Source: Bdellovibrio sp.
GTDB taxonomy: Bacteria; Bdellovibrionota; Bdellovibrionia; Bdellovibrionales; UBA1609
NCBI GenBank assembly: GCA_003694355.1
Contig: RFKI01000265.1
Span: 1 to 6,405, forward strand
DNA: 6,405 nucleotides
Direction: 5' to 3'
Shown: piece by piece, positions 1 through 6,405 of the stretch
Layout: each line of letters begins with the position of its first letter
Position numbering within the stretch: the stretch's first letter is position 1
Notes under the pieces: generated by a model
Told to the model about the DNA's origin: nothing
Database searches by the model: none
Seen by the model: only the letters and a program-made list of their open reading frames with translations
Position numbers and translations under genes: made by a program

Positions 1-1
1 A

Positions 2-232
2 ACCAGTAGTACAACCTCATTTATTCCCAAAATGAGACGGGTCAATTTTAGCTTTAGCCAATATGTCCCAAATATAGAAAATAAAGATGATGAAAACTTT
101 CATAATAAAGAAATTTATGATTTGGGCGAAAATTACCGACCAGGAATGAGTGGTATCAAAGCCAATCCTGTTTGGATAAAAACAGGCTATGGCATTTGTT
201 TAAACAGCCAGTGCGGAGGTTCAACAAAGTGA
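2..232 (+). CDS. C-terminal fragment of an unidentified protein, possibly TadE/TadG-like
   Basis: The reading frame is open from base 2 and ends at TGA 230-232, giving about 76 residues of the C-terminus of a protein whose start lies outside the window. An ATG at 32 is inside this frame, but no clear ribosome binding site precedes it and the frame continues upstream, so it is probably internal. The visible part is hydrophilic and has no membrane segment. It ends in a short tail with two cysteines four residues apart (ICLNSQCGG). Its stop overlaps the GTG start of cpaB (GTGA), so it is very likely translationally coupled to the Tad operon. In tad clusters, genes for minor pilins (TadE/F/G) or the prepilin peptidase often lie near cpaB. 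A cysteine-containing periplasmic tail would suit a TadE/TadG-like protein better than the peptidase, but I cannot recognise the family from this fragment alone. Confidence 0.6.
   Translation, partial: TSSTTSFIPKMRRVNFSFSQYVPNIENKDDENFHNKEIYDLGENYRPGMSGIKANPVWIKTGYGICLNSQCGGSTK
215..220 (+). promoter_or_regulatory. Ribosome binding site deciding the cpaB start
   Basis: GGAGGT lies 8 bases before GTG 229, a near-perfect Shine-Dalgarno at normal spacing. It sits inside the last codons of the upstream gene. It supports GTG 229 over the in-frame TTG at 172, which has no such motif ahead of it. Confidence 0.8.
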
Positions 233-1104
233 ATAAAAACGAAACAAGAACACTTTGGCTATCCATTGGAGCTGCTCTCATTGCTGTTTTTCTTTTGTAT
301 AGTTACACACAGGAAAAAAGTGACGCTCTCAATAAAAAGTTTGGAGCCAAACAAAAAGTGGTTATTGCCAAAAAAGATATTGGCGCCATGAATATCATTG
401 ATGACTCTTACCTGGATGTGGTGGAACGCCCCGTGGCCTATGTTGAGCCCAATGCCATCAAAAACCCTGAAGAAGTGGTGGGACATGTGGCTCTGGCTCC
501 CATTCTGGCTGGAGAACAAATTCTAAAAAGTAAAGTGATTGAACCTGGACCTGTAACAGGGCTTTCTCTTCAAGTAGCGCCAGGCAAAAGAGCCCTCACC
601 CTTCCTGTGGATGAAATGAGAGGGGTGGCCAAGCTGCTAAAACCTGGAGACCGCATTGATATCATTGCCGCTTTGGATGTGGGTGAAGGATTGAAACAAC
701 ATCGCGAAATCAAAACTCTTTTACAAAATGTCCCCGTTCTGGCTACAGGACAAGTGGTAGTCAACGACTTGCCCCTTAAGGTGATTCAAGATGGTGAACA
801 GTTTAATATTAAGCCTTATCTGGAAAACAAAGACTTTTCTTCAATTACAGTAGAGGTTTCGCCTTCAGAAGCTCAGAAACTTATTTTTATTTTATCCACT
901 TCCCCAAGCTCTCTTTTTCTAACTCTTCGCCACCCCAGTGATCAAAAACGCTATCCGCTACCTGTTGTTAAAGTGGAAGATCTTCAAGGAAGAGCTCCAG
1001 CTTCTTTATTGCGAAAACAATTTGTATCACCCCCAGTGCTTCCAAAACCTGTAAAGAAGCCAGTTAAAAAGAAAAAACGACGAGGACCTTTTGAGGACTT
1101 ATAG
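229..1104 (+). CDS. cpaB: Tad/Flp pilus assembly protein CpaB (RcpC)
   Basis: CpaB/RcpC is an envelope protein of the Tad pilus, anchored in the inner membrane and thought to work with the secretin in the periplasm. The 291-residue product starts with a short basic head and one hydrophobic segment at about residues 9-25 (LSIGAALIAVFLLY). A SAF domain follows at about 43-105 (VVIAKKDIGAMNIIDD, then GEQILKSKV), and then an RcpC/CpaB domain at about 115-235, with the typical RALTLPVDEMRGVAKLLKPGDRIDI stretch seen in two parts at 121-135 and 136-146. The C-terminus is proline- and lysine-rich (KPVKKPVKKKKRRG, about 273-286). Length is normal for the family. The frame can be extended to a TTG at 172, but the GTG at 229 has a strong ribosome binding site, gives a clean membrane anchor, and overlaps the upstream stop by four bases. 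The secretin gene follows after three bases. Confidence 0.93.
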   Translation: MNKNETRTLWLSIGAALIAVFLLYSYTQEKSDALNKKFGAKQKVVIAKKDIGAMNIIDDSYLDVVERPVAYVEPNAIKNPEEVVGHVALAPILAGEQILKSKVIEPGPVTGLSLQVAPGKRALTLPVDEMRGVAKLLKPGDRIDIIAALDVGEGLKQHREIKTLLQNVPVLATGQVVVNDLPLKVIQDGEQFNIKPYLENKDFSSITVEVSPSEAQKLIFILSTSPSSLFLTLRHPSDQKRYPLPVVKVEDLQGRAPASLLRKQFVSPPVLPKPVKKPVKKKKRRGPFEDL

Positions 1105-1107
1105 ACT

Positions 1108-2601
1108 ATGAAAATTTTATTGAGTTTTTTCTTATTTTTTACTTTTTCCTTTTCGATTGATCCCATATCACTGGGAACTCCCTCTTTTGCTAAAAAAAAG
1201 AAAACCATCGTTAAATACCTTTCTCTCTCTGTCGGGGTTTACCATGATGTTTCTATCCCCCTTGCGCCCTCAAAAATTTCTTTAGACGGAAGCAAGTTTA
1301 GAAAACTATTAAAGGTACGATACAATCGCAGAGAAAAAAAACTACGACTCATCCCTAAAAGAGAAGGGGTTGGCACTTTACTTATCACCAACCCCGCAAC
1401 AGGAGACGTGGTCTACGAGTTTCGAATTGATGTGAAGAAAACAGATCTTTATAAAGTTAAAAGGGAAATCAAAGAGCTTCTTAAGGAAATTGAAGGAATT
1501 ACCATTAAAATTGCTAACAACAAAGTGGTTGTTGACGGTCAAATTCTTCTTCCCAAAGATATGAACCGTATTTTAAGTGTTGTCCGCCAATATGGAGATC
1601 TTGCAACCACCTTTGTAACTCTAAGCCCTGTTGCCCAAGTGAAAATTGCCCAATACATTGAGCGCGCCATTGGAAACCCTGAAGTCACCTGTCGAGCTGT
1701 TAACGGTCGATTTATTCTAAAAGGTTACGTCAACACTCCCGAAGAAAAAAAAGAAGCAGAGATCATTGCTCGTGCCTACGTTCCCGATGTGATTGTCAAT
1801 GAAGCTGAAGCCTTGGGAAAAATCAAAAAAGTGGGCAAGAAAAGCTTTGTGGTGAACCTCATTCAAGTCAGAGCGGCCCCACCGCCTGCACCTAGTAAAA
1901 TCATCCAAATTAATGTGCATTTCGTGGAACTTAAAAAAGACTATATCAAAAGCTTCCGCTTCCAATGGCGTCCTGAACTGGGCAATGAAACTCAAGTCCG
2001 CTTCACAAATGAAGGAGCGGGAGGAGTGGTGAGCCAAATTACAGGAACCATTTCAAATCTTCTTCCCAAATTGAATTGGGCTAAAACCCATGGACATGCC
2101 CGAGTTCTACAAAGCTCGACCATCATTGTGGAAGATGGACAGGAAGGTGTAATTAAGTCCTATACAAAAGTTCCTTATCAAACAGTTAATGCTGATGGTA
2201 ATGCTTCTACCAGCTTTGTGAATGTGGGCATTGAAACTTCTGTTACTCCTAAAATTATTGGTGCCCGCTCTAATAGTATCAAATTAAAACTTCAATTCTC
2301 TGTTTCTTCTCTTGTCTCCAATGTGGGAGCTCCTGTTACGAATAACCGGGATATTAAAACTCAAATTATCGTCCGAAGTGGCATGAGTGCGGCTGTAGGA
2401 GGATTGATTTCCAGCGGGCAAATCACTGACTATAACCGATTGCCCGCCAATGCAGGGAAGAACCCTCTTTTCTCTTTGTACGCATCAAAGGAGTTTAATC
2501 GCAACCAAAGTCAATTCGTTGTCTTTGTCACCCCTGTCATTAAAACATCTGCTTCAGCAGGTTCTGAAAGAATCAAAAGAAAATTCAGAATTCAAAATTA
2601 A
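1108..2601 (+). CDS. cpaC: Tad pilus secretin CpaC (RcpA), type II/III secretion system secretin family
   Basis: This is the outer-membrane channel through which the Flp pilus would exit. The 497-residue precursor has a Sec signal peptide with likely cleavage after SFA at residue 28. The predicted mature protein therefore starts with a run of four lysines. Residues about 36-110 match the N-terminal pilus/secretin domain (YLSLSVGVYHDVSIPL, then LIPKREGVGTLLI). Two BON-like segments follow, about 115-185 (IKIANNKVVVDGQI) and 187-232 (CRAVNGRFILKGYVNTPEE). After a proline-rich link (APPPAPSK, 257-264) comes the secretin domain, about 265-480. It includes an internal VLQSSTIIVEDGQEG motif, the GGLISSG turn and the closing QFVVFVTPVI segment. 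A basic tail ends the protein. A GAGGA motif at 1093-1097 precedes ATG 1108 by 10 bases. CpaB, its functional partner, is directly upstream. Confidence 0.95.
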   Translation: MKILLSFFLFFTFSFSIDPISLGTPSFAKKKKTIVKYLSLSVGVYHDVSIPLAPSKISLDGSKFRKLLKVRYNRREKKLRLIPKREGVGTLLITNPATGDVVYEFRIDVKKTDLYKVKREIKELLKEIEGITIKIANNKVVVDGQILLPKDMNRILSVVRQYGDLATTFVTLSPVAQVKIAQYIERAIGNPEVTCRAVNGRFILKGYVNTPEEKKEAEIIARAYVPDVIVNEAEALGKIKKVGKKSFVVNLIQVRAAPPPAPSKIIQINVHFVELKKDYIKSFRFQWRPELGNETQVRFTNEGAGGVVSQITGTISNLLPKLNWAKTHGHARVLQSSTIIVEDGQEGVIKSYTKVPYQTVNADGNASTSFVNVGIETSVTPKIIGARSNSIKLKLQFSVSSLVSNVGAPVTNNRDIKTQIIVRSGMSAAVGGLISSGQITDYNRLPANAGKNPLFSLYASKEFNRNQSQFVVFVTPVIKTSASAGSERIKRKFRIQN

Positions 2602-2657
2602 GCTAACAATGATTAATTTTCTTGGGCGTTTTTCCGATAAGAAACTGGAGAAAATTT
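2602..2657 (+). other. Largest intergenic gap in the cluster (56 bases)
   Basis: This AT-rich spacer separates the secretin gene from the ATPase fusion gene. I see no hairpin followed by a T-run, and no convincing -35/-10 pair. The only signal I can support is TGGAG at 2646-2650, seven bases before ATG 2658, which serves as the ribosome binding site of the next gene. Confidence 0.5.
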
Positions 2658-4928
2658 ATGCTGCCACAAAATTCTCATCTTATCACTGTAACCGGAGGAA
2701 AAGGAGGCGTTGGAAAAAGTCTCTTTGCAGCCAACCTTGCCTTTTCCCTAGCCCAAGAGCTTAAGGCAAAAGTCTTACTGATTGATGCTGACAGCAAAAG
2801 CTGCGGAGATCAAAATATTATCACAGGCATTAAACCCATAAAGACCATTGGAGACATCGTTAAATCCACAGAAATGATTTCTCCTCAAAGCCTGAAACGG
2901 ATCCTTGCACCTCACCCCTCTGGAGTGCACTTTTTGGGAGCTGTTCACAACCCCCATCAGCGTTTGACTTCCTCAGGAAGTGCTTTTAAAAAACAACTCT
3001 CACTGATTGGTCAATACTTTCCTTTTATTGTTGCTGACATCGGAACGGATCTTACAGACCTCCAATATGCCCTGATTGAACTCTCAAGCATTCTCCTGAT
3101 GGTCACAACCCCTGAAGTGCTTGTGGTCAATCAAACTCGCCATCAAATTCAAGAACTCATGACTGCCACCGTCCCTTCAGACCTCATCTACCTCGTTATG
3201 AACAAAGTTAATAATGCCTCTTTATCCCCACAGTCCATTGCTCAAAATTTAAGACGCCCCTTATTGGGCTTGATTCCACAAGATGACATCACCGCTTTGA
3301 ATTCTGTTAAACAAAGCACTCCCTTTGTACTAACCAATGCAAACACTCCCATTGCCAATGCCTATAAAGAAATTTCTCGCAAACTTTCAAGCGGTCTTCT
3401 TCAAAAACTTAAATCTGCTGTTCATAAAAAGGGAAACTTACAGTTAAAGCAAAAAACAGAAAGTCCTTCTACAAAATCTATTTCTTCACCTTCTACCTCT
3501 TCAGAAGAAACAGATGCTCTTACACAACTAAAACTGCAAATTCACTCAGCTTTGATAAAAGAAATGGACCTCAAAAAAGACCTGACAAAAACAAAAGGAG
3601 ATCCTGAAAAAGAAAAGGAGCTTCGATCTAAAACACTGGCCGTTATTTCACAACTCACAGATCGCCTCGGACAACATTTAAGCCGTGAAGAACGCTCCGC
3701 AGTTATTAAACAAGTTCTGGATGAAGCTCTCGGACTCGGCCCCCTGGAAGAACTTCTAGCAGACCCTAAGGTTTCAGAAATTATGGTCAACGGTGCCAAG
3801 AAAATTTATGTGGAAAGAGATGGCCGTCTCACCTTAAGTAAAATCACTTTCACATCAAATACCCAACTAAGGAATGTGATTGAACGTATTGTAACTCCCT
3901 TAGGACGACGAATAGATGAAAAAACCCCTTACTGTGATGCCAGACTAAAAGACGGTAGCCGGGTTAATGCTGTTATCGAACCTCTAGCTCTTGATGGTCC
4001 CGCTCTGACAATCCGAAAATTTCCAGAAGAACGTATTACCATTGAAGACTATGTTAAACGCTTTAAATCCATGACTCAGCCTATGGCCGACTTTCTAAGA
4101 ATCTGTGTGGAACAAGGCCTTAATATCATCATTTCAGGTGGAACAGGAACAGGAAAAACAACTCTTTTAAATGTACTTTCAGGATTTATACCTGCCACCG
4201 AACGAATTATCACCGTGGAAGACGCTGCTGAACTACAACTCAAACAAGAACATGTGGTGCGCCTGGAAACACGCCCCGCCAATATGGAAGGAGAAGGAGA
4301 AGTAACTATTAGAGATCTTATTCGCAATTCTCTAAGGATGCGCCCAGACCGCATTGTTGTTGGAGAGTGTCGGGATGGCGCCGCCCTGGATATGCTCTCT
4401 GCCATGAATACGGGGCACGACGGTTCCATGACCACTGTTCATGCCAATACACCAAGAGAAGCTGTCTCCCGACTGGAAACCCTCTGTCTAATGGCCGGAA
4501 TGGACCTTCCTGTGCGGGCCATTCGAGAACAAATTGCAGGAGCTGTTAACTTAATTATACAAATCTCAAGGCTCAGTGACGGTAGCCGAAAAGTCACCAG
4601 CATCACTGAAGTTGTTGGTATGCAAGGAGAAACCGTCACTCTCCAGGAGATTTTTAGATTCAAAGAAACTGGTTTTGACAAAAACAGAAAAGTCATTGGC
4701 CAATTTCAGGCCATGGGTCGCATTCCCACCTTTATAGAGAAGTTTGAAAAAAGAGGAGTTCATATCCCTCGCAATTTATTCACAAGCTCAGGACAGGAAA
4801 ACACCTCATCCTCGTCTTCTCAAACCTCACCTGACAAGGTTTCTTCAAAACTCTCTTCCCCCAAAATACAAAAAAAACTGGTGCGACCAAAGCTTAAAAA
4901 AATTAGCGGTGAAGGAAAAGGAGGCTAA
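2658..4928 (+). CDS. cpaF: Fused Tad pilus ATPases: MinD/CpaE(TadZ)-like domain plus CpaF (TadA) secretion ATPase
   Basis: The 756-residue protein joins two cytoplasmic pilus ATPases that are usually separate. Residues about 5-250 are a ParA/MinD-type domain like CpaE/TadZ, the pilus positioning factor. It has a deviant Walker A GGKGGVGKS at 13-21 with the signature lysine, VLLIDAD at 39-45, and a FIVADIGTDL segment at 123-132. The usual N-terminal receiver-like domain of CpaE is absent. A serine/threonine-rich linker lies at about 268-285. Residues about 288-700 are a complete CpaF-type ATPase, the motor for pilus assembly. It shows LGPLEELLADPKVSEIMVNG, Walker A GGTGTGKTTL (494-503), Asp box ITVEDAAELQL (517-527), Walker B region RIVVGECRDGAALDML and His box GHDGSMTTVHANTPREA. 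The last 50 residues are serine-rich, then basic. ATG 2658 has a TGGAG seven bases upstream. The in-frame TTG at 2622 lacks a good site and would only add 12 residues. tadB follows two bases after the stop. Confidence 0.93.
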   Translation: MLPQNSHLITVTGGKGGVGKSLFAANLAFSLAQELKAKVLLIDADSKSCGDQNIITGIKPIKTIGDIVKSTEMISPQSLKRILAPHPSGVHFLGAVHNPHQRLTSSGSAFKKQLSLIGQYFPFIVADIGTDLTDLQYALIELSSILLMVTTPEVLVVNQTRHQIQELMTATVPSDLIYLVMNKVNNASLSPQSIAQNLRRPLLGLIPQDDITALNSVKQSTPFVLTNANTPIANAYKEISRKLSSGLLQKLKSAVHKKGNLQLKQKTESPSTKSISSPSTSSEETDALTQLKLQIHSALIKEMDLKKDLTKTKGDPEKEKELRSKTLAVISQLTDRLGQHLSREERSAVIKQVLDEALGLGPLEELLADPKVSEIMVNGAKKIYVERDGRLTLSKITFTSNTQLRNVIERIVTPLGRRIDEKTPYCDARLKDGSRVNAVIEPLALDGPALTIRKFPEERITIEDYVKRFKSMTQPMADFLRICVEQGLNIIISGGTGTGKTTLLNVLSGFIPATERIITVEDAAELQLKQEHVVRLETRPANMEGEGEVTIRDLIRNSLRMRPDRIVVGECRDGAALDMLSAMNTGHDGSMTTVHANTPREAVSRLETLCLMAGMDLPVRAIREQIAGAVNLIIQISRLSDGSRKVTSITEVVGMQGETVTLQEIFRFKETGFDKNRKVIGQFQAMGRIPTFIEKFEKRGVHIPRNLFTSSGQENTSSSSSQTSPDKVSSKLSSPKIQKKLVRPKLKKISGEGKGG
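4918..4924 (+). promoter_or_regulatory. Ribosome binding site of tadB
   Basis: AAGGAGG, six bases before GTG 4931, lies inside the final codons of the preceding ATPase gene. It is a strong Shine-Dalgarno that supports the GTG start and coupled translation. Confidence 0.8.
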
Positions 4929-4930
4929 TT

Positions 4931-5797
4931 GTGTTTTATGATTATTTCGTTATCATTGCTTTTGGTGCATGCATTTTTATGCTCTCCTATCTCTGGTCTG
5001 ATAAAATCATCCAATACTTCACTGAAAAAAGCGAAGAAACAAGACAGGAAGTTATTAATTTATTAGATCGTATGCTTGTTTCTGCAGACAAAAACCGTAT
5101 TGCAGCTATCCTAATCCTTTCAAGTGCAGGACTAGGTGTTGTTACTTTTCTCATTCTTTGGCCACAAATCATTCTAGGGCTTCTCATGGGAAGTATTGTA
5201 ACTATTTTAGGATGGAGAATTCCTAAAATGTTTCTACAACACCTTTGGGAAAAAAGATGCTCTCGAGTAGTTAACCAAATGGTGGATGGGTTAACCATTA
5301 TGGCAAATGGAGTTAAAGCTGGATTAAGTATCACTCAGTCCATGGAACGCGTGCTCGCAAATATGTCAGGACCTTTTGCCCAAGAAATCAATCTTGTTTT
5401 AAATAAAGTACGCCTCGGAATGACCATTGAAGACGCCCTTATAGAGTTTGGGGAGCGCATTCCTCGCCCCGATGTTCAAATGTTTGTTTCAACAGTGAAT
5501 ATCCTTAAAGAAACTGGAGGAAACCTGGCAGAAACTTTTGAAACCATTGTTTCAACTATCAGAGAGAGACAAAAAATTGAGAAAAAAATTGAAGCCTTAA
5601 CAGCCCAAGGAGTTATGCAAGGGATTATTATTACCTTAGTCCCGTTTATTATTCTCATTCTTTTTCTTCTCGTAGATGCTTCTTTTGTTACTCCTTTATT
5701 CACAACTCCCATAGGTCTCATCTCCCTAGCCTTGATGCTAACCATGCAAATTATCGGTGGCATTGTCATGAAAAAAATTGTTACAATAAAGGTGTGA
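4931..5797 (+). CDS. tadB: Tad pilus inner-membrane platform protein TadB (CpaG), type II secretion F-domain family
   Basis: TadB is one of two related inner-membrane platform proteins of the Tad pilus. It interacts with the CpaF/TadA ATPase and, usually, with its paralogue TadC. The 288-residue product has an N-terminal membrane segment (about 4-21), a long hydrophobic pair (about 57-77 and 79-95), a cytoplasmic T2SSF domain (about 115-225) and two C-terminal membrane segments (about 229-249 and 260-280). Family-typical stretches are VNQMVDGLTIMANGVKAG, the GLSITQSMERV helix, PFAQEINLVLNKVRLG, and FVSTVNILKETGGNLAETF. Length is close to the usual 290-320. The GTG start has a strong ribosome binding site and lies two bases after the ATPase stop. 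Assignment to TadB rather than TadC rests on the position right after CpaF, the membrane-segment layout and the family-typical motifs; no TadC is seen in the window. Confidence 0.92.
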   Translation: MFYDYFVIIAFGACIFMLSYLWSDKIIQYFTEKSEETRQEVINLLDRMLVSADKNRIAAILILSSAGLGVVTFLILWPQIILGLLMGSIVTILGWRIPKMFLQHLWEKRCSRVVNQMVDGLTIMANGVKAGLSITQSMERVLANMSGPFAQEINLVLNKVRLGMTIEDALIEFGERIPRPDVQMFVSTVNILKETGGNLAETFETIVSTIRERQKIEKKIEALTAQGVMQGIIITLVPFIILILFLLVDASFVTPLFTTPIGLISLALMLTMQIIGGIVMKKIVTIKV

Positions 5798-5799
5798 AA

Positions 5800-5805
5800 A
5801 AGGAG
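5800..5805 (+). promoter_or_regulatory. Ribosome binding site of the Rhs-like gene
   Basis: AAGGAG is five bases before ATG 5811, in the 13-base gap after tadB. It supports this start and co-translation with the pilus genes. Confidence 0.8.
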
Positions 5806-5810
5806 CCACA

Positions 5811-6405
5811 ATGAAATCATTTATTTTTCTTTTCACCCTATTTTTTAGTCTTAGTAGTTACGCCATTATAGATATGAGAAATGCCAATTACTCTGATACA
5901 TGGCGAGACATCTTTGTGCCTGCTTCTGGCTTTAACCTGGAAGTTAAAAGAACTTATAATAGCCGTTCACTATTTAATGGCATATTTGGATTTGGATGGT
6001 GTTCTAATTATGAAACACGACTGGAAGTAACTGCCGAAGGCAACTTGAAAATCTATGAGTGTGGGGGCGGCCAAGAAATCACATTTACAAAAAAATCCTT
6101 CGGCCCCCAAGATATTTACCAAACCATCAAAAAAATTATAACTGAAGTGAAAAAAAGAAACCCTAAGATCTCTTCAAAAGATTTAAAACAGTTAAAAAAT
6201 GACTTAAAGGTTGATTCTTTTTTGAGAGAAGAGTTTGCAAGACAACTTCATCTTCATGGACTTGTAACTCCCAATGTGAAGTACCTCGCCGATGGAAGAG
6301 CTAATGAATATATTATGTTTAAAAATAACTTTTTTCTTCGACACCTTCCTGATGGATCCTTTCAAAAATTCAACAAAGAAGGTCGATTATTAAAAGCTTT
6401 TGATT
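5811..6405 (+). CDS. N-terminal part of an exported Rhs/YD-repeat-type protein with a DUF6531-like region (runs off the window)
   Basis: The frame is open from ATG 5811 to the window edge (198 complete codons), so the gene is partial at its 3' end. Residues 1-18 are a clear Sec signal peptide (MKSFIFLFTLFFSLSSYA, likely cleaved after SYA), so the protein is exported. Residues about 34-93 resemble the DUF6531 domain found at the start of Rhs proteins: VPASGFNLEVKRTYNSRS, then GIFGFGWCSNYETRL, then GGGQEITF. A lysine-rich, helical-looking stretch follows at about 97-150. Next comes YLADGRANEYIMF and LPDGSFQKFNKEGRLL, which resembles the beginning of YD-type repeats. Rhs proteins are large shells that may carry a variable C-terminal toxin, but the C-terminus is not visible, so no toxin can be claimed. 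The gene lies 13 bases after tadB with a good ribosome binding site, suggesting co-expression with the pilus. Membership of the Rhs family is well supported; its role is unknown. Confidence 0.82.
   Translation, partial: MKSFIFLFTLFFSLSSYAIIDMRNANYSDTWRDIFVPASGFNLEVKRTYNSRSLFNGIFGFGWCSNYETRLEVTAEGNLKIYECGGGQEITFTKKSFGPQDIYQTIKKIITEVKKRNPKISSKDLKQLKNDLKVDSFLREEFARQLHLHGLVTPNVKYLADGRANEYIMFKNNFFLRHLPDGSFQKFNKEGRLLKAFD

Noticed and set aside
2450..2764. 104-residue frame across the cpaC/ATPase junction, with an internal ATG at 2609
   Set aside because: It overlaps the end of cpaC and the Walker A region of the ATPase gene in another frame. The part after the ATG is low-complexity and basic (RRKRRRWKK), with no good ribosome binding site or recognisable family.
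3432..3540. Serine/threonine-rich stretch considered as a possible broken junction between two separate genes
   Set aside because: The frame is continuous, with no stop, and I see no ribosome binding site and start in good spacing to begin a separate cpaF. It reads as a flexible interdomain linker.
4076..4435. 119-residue antisense frame opposite the CpaF motor motifs
   Set aside because: It lies wholly opposite the most conserved part of CpaF, and its composition (Ser/Arg/Pro-rich) is that of a complementary-strand shadow. No start signal supports it.
5798..5810. Possible terminator after tadB
   Set aside because: The gap is only 13 bases and has no inverted repeat. It holds the ribosome binding site for the next gene.
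5476..5820. 114-residue antisense frame opposite the end of tadB and the Rhs-like start
   Set aside because: It is a shadow of real genes on the + strand, with no family similarity seen and no supporting ribosome binding site.

Overview
This 6.4 kb window is a single-direction (+ strand) gene cluster encoding the core machinery of a Tad/Flp (type IVb) pilus. It is densely packed: junctions are a 4-bp overlap or gaps of 3, 56, 2 and 13 bases, with no terminator-like hairpin between genes, so it reads as one operon. The sequence is moderately AT-rich, starts are mixed ATG/GTG with good Shine-Dalgarno sequences, and a secretin is present, so the host is Gram-negative. The AT-rich, lysine-rich proteins and the gene set recall Bdellovibrionota/Oligoflexia-type or related delta-type bacteria; this is an inference from style, not proof.

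Layout: (1) 2-232, the C-terminal end of an unidentified protein, possibly a TadE/TadG-like minor pilin or other envelope protein. (2) 229-1104, cpaB (SAF plus RcpC domains), the periplasmic/inner-membrane partner of the secretin. The GTG at 229 is better supported than the upstream TTG at 172. (3) 1108-2601, cpaC/rcpA, the outer-membrane secretin, with signal peptide, N-terminal pilus domain, two BON-like segments and the secretin domain. (4) 2658-4928, one long gene encoding a fusion of a MinD/TadZ(CpaE)-type ATPase and a CpaF/TadA secretion ATPase. (5) 4931-5797, tadB, the inner-membrane platform protein. (6) 5811 to the window edge, the beginning of a secreted Rhs/YD-repeat-type protein with a DUF6531-like N-terminal region, sitting where tadC would usually be.

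Together, CpaC forms the outer-membrane channel, CpaB links it to the inner membrane, the CpaE-CpaF fusion would position and power assembly from the cytoplasm, and TadB is the membrane platform on which the ATPase acts. The two most notable points are the single-polypeptide CpaE-CpaF fusion and the Rhs-like exported protein translated directly behind tadB. The second suggests a surface or secreted protein functionally tied to this pilus or secretion system. No RNA genes, CRISPR arrays, insertion sequences or attachment sites were seen.
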